A stretch of DNA of 64,000 nt from Chloroflexi bacterium 44-23 (GTDB lineage: Bacteria; Chloroflexota; Anaerolineae; Anaerolineales; Anaerolineaceae). The stretch's first letter is position 1. Each line of letters begins with the position of its first letter. Below the pieces are notes generated by a model that was given only the letters and a program-made list of their open reading frames with translations, made no database searches and was not told the origin of the DNA. A program made the position numbers and the translations under genes. The stretch is taken from NCBI GenBank assembly GCA_001899005.1, contig MKUW01000015.1, forward strand, positions 124,001 through 188,000, written 5' to 3'. Of the stretch, positions 62,901 to 64,000 are shown in pieces.

Positions 62901-62963
62901 GGGCGAAGCATCCGCGATGGGTGGGTTTTTACAAGATAGGACGGTTTTCCGGATGCTTCGCCC
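62901..62963 (+). repeat. REP-like palindrome
   Basis: GGGCGAAGCATCCG (62901-62914) and its exact inverse CGGATGCTTCGCCC (62950-62963) are separated by 35 bases. It is GC-richer than its surroundings, which suggests a mobile or dispersed intergenic element rather than a local terminator. Confidence 0.8.
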
Positions 62964-63084
62964 TTGCGAAAGATCTCACGCGAAAGAGACATAATGCCAC
63001 TTGAAAGGAGGGTTTTTTACTTTTTTTCTCAAATCAGTTCATAACGGTCCAAACTATTACTGTTTTTTGTTATGAGCAGCCATA

Positions 63085-63179
63085 GTTCTTGTTCTTGGTG
63101 GCGAGGCAATCCCTCTTTAGTAGAATGCTCATAAATCAGAAAATTACTTCTCAATGCCATCATTTTTAGAAAGACAGAG
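63085..63179 (+). repeat. Direct repeat, copy 2
   Basis: Second copy of the ~95-base unit that begins at 62672, same orientation, differing by scattered substitutions and short length changes in its first half. The second half is nearly identical. Confidence 0.85.
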
Positions 63180-63267
63180 AAGGTACCTTTATTTTTAGGA
63201 AATTTCTTATGTTCTCATCAACCATCAGGTATTAGCCAGAGTTAAATAAAAAAGATTGGCATCTTTT

Positions 63268-63350
63268 TTAAAAATTTGGAGCAAAGTGTTTTGGACTGGC
63301 GATTGCCAGTCCAAAACACTCCTCAACACCGTTTATTGAAAAAATTCAAT
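63268..63350 (+). repeat. Dispersed hairpin repeat, copy B
   Basis: A perfect 16-bp stem (63285-63300 with 63305-63320) with a four-base loop (GATT). Left flank TTTAAAAATTTGGAGCAAA, right flank CCTCAACACCGTTTATTGAA, matching copies A and C apart from small changes. The stem sequence differs from both. Confidence 0.85.
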
Positions 63351-63665
63351 GATTGGGATTAATAAATATCTTCAATTTGAAAATCATTTATCTATTGTGG
63401 GAGTGTACACCCATTAAAACCATGTGTACTATGAAAATGATTGATTTGTGACAAGCGTTGATTCAGAGAATGACTTGCATTTCTTTCGCGGGTTTGTGAG
63501 GTCTGAGAAAAAAAGACATCCTACAAAAAATTGTTTTTGTTTTCAAAAAATCAGAGAATCAAGATGTTAATAGGTATAAAAAATCGTTGACAAATGGGAA
63601 ATTATCATTGAGATGATGATTGGGTGAAAACACAAAAAGCTCGATTGCCTGGAAAGGTGAATTAA

Positions 63666-64000
63666 ATGGAATTCGAAAATAGAGTTGTTGTGGTCACTGG
63701 GGCCGGTTCAGGGATTGGCAAAGCCACAGCACTAACATTTGCTAAGGCTGGTGCCAAATTGGTGCTGGGAGATATTGATGGAAATAGCCTGAAAGAATTA
63801 ACCACTTTACTGGCTAAGAATGGTACTCAAGCGGTTGGCGTTCAAGGTGATATATCAAAGGAAGAAGATTGTGAGGCTTTGATTGGTGCAGCCAGATCTA
63901 CGTTTGGCCAGGTTGACATCCTCATTAATAATGCCGGTATTATGGATCGCTTCTTACCAGTTGGTGAACTTGATAATTACACCTGGAAGCATGTGCTGGC
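63666..64000 (+). CDS. Short-chain dehydrogenase/reductase, 3' partial
   Basis: The first 111 residues of a classical SDR run off the window end. The cofactor motif TGAGSGIG is at residues ~11-18, Asp in LVLGDID follows the second strand (favouring NAD over NADP) and the structural INNAG motif is at ~89-93. The catalytic Tyr-x3-Lys lies beyond the window. It oxidises or reduces a hydroxyl or keto group; substrate unknown. GAAAGGTG precedes ATG by about 7 bases. Confidence 0.9.
   Translation, partial: MEFENRVVVVTGAGSGIGKATALTFAKAGAKLVLGDIDGNSLKELTTLLAKNGTQAVGVQGDISKEEDCEALIGAARSTFGQVDILINNAGIMDRFLPVGELDNYTWKHVL

Larger units (their letters stand above)
62589..63665. other. Repeat-rich non-coding region
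   Basis: Just over 1 kb without a credible gene; the 62-codon frame at 62806 overlaps a palindrome and has no family likeness. It holds two copies of a ~95-base repeat, a GC-richer palindrome, hairpin repeat copy B and an A/T-flanked hairpin at 63248-63269. TTGACA at about 63594 may be part of a promoter for the dehydrogenase gene, but no -10 box at normal spacing is convincing. Confidence 0.7.

Noticed and set aside
62806..62994. 62-codon open frame in the repeat-rich terminal region
   Set aside because: It overlaps the GC-rich palindrome and encodes nothing recognisable.
40982..63350. Hairpin repeats as integron attC sites
   Set aside because: They lack the GTTRRRY/RYYYAAC core pair, are not spaced by gene cassettes and lie in different orientations.

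Overview
The window looks like part of a chromosome from a moderately AT-rich, fermentative member of the Chloroflexota, most likely class Anaerolineae. This is an inference. It rests on a DUF2298 'Chlor_Arch_YYY' membrane protein (known mainly from Chloroflexi and archaea), an archaeal/Chloroflexi-type thiolase, an RpoC with a long coiled-coil insertion, many Pro/Thr-rich lipoproteins and a high density of GH13/GH57 glycosidases. I see no rRNA, tRNA, CRISPR array, phage or insertion sequence.

Layout. 1-8.5 kb: polytopic glycosyltransferase-like proteins (the first cut by the window edge), including a giant GT39/DUF2298 fusion, plus a DUF952 protein. 8.5-18.5 kb: cmk, a C69 (secernin-like) dipeptidase, a large orphan sensor histidine kinase, and rpoC with its own promoter and terminator and no rpoB beside it. 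18.5-22 kb, minus strand: a GH25-like/NTF2 fusion, an HD hydrolase, a SanA/YdcF-like protein and a PhnD-like lipoprotein. 22-33.4 kb: a sugar ABC importer (binding protein plus two permeases, no ATPase), then a tight GH13 lipoprotein / GT39-beta-propeller / GH57 lipoprotein operon. The binding-protein signal peptide carries an in-frame TAA.

33.4-46.7 kb: a TGS-uridine-kinase-like protein, an aminotransferase, a very large GlyA-GcvT fusion, a lysophospholipase-like hydrolase, an ECF sigma factor with a small membrane partner, glutaredoxin, DUF4870, fmt, panE and a cytoplasmic GH13. 46.8-62.6 kb: an 1160-residue GH13-like enzyme, thiolase, two tandem CapA-like lipoproteins with a cyclase-family hydrolase, DUF309, a class-III aminotransferase, trxB, a zinc-ribbon/LysM membrane protein, hemW and a Tat-exported L,D-transpeptidase. 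The last kilobase is non-coding and repeat-rich, followed by the start of a short-chain dehydrogenase cut by the window end.

Together the genes suggest extracellular alpha-glucan breakdown by surface lipoproteins (GH13, GH57), import of the products by the ABC system and further trimming by cytoplasmic GH13 enzymes, amid housekeeping functions. The most unusual non-coding signal is a family of three dispersed hairpin repeats (about 40.98-41.07, 51.70-51.79 and 63.27-63.35 kb). They share flanks, but their stem sequences differ while largely keeping base pairing. A second, unrelated repeat pair and a REP-like palindrome share the region with the last copy.
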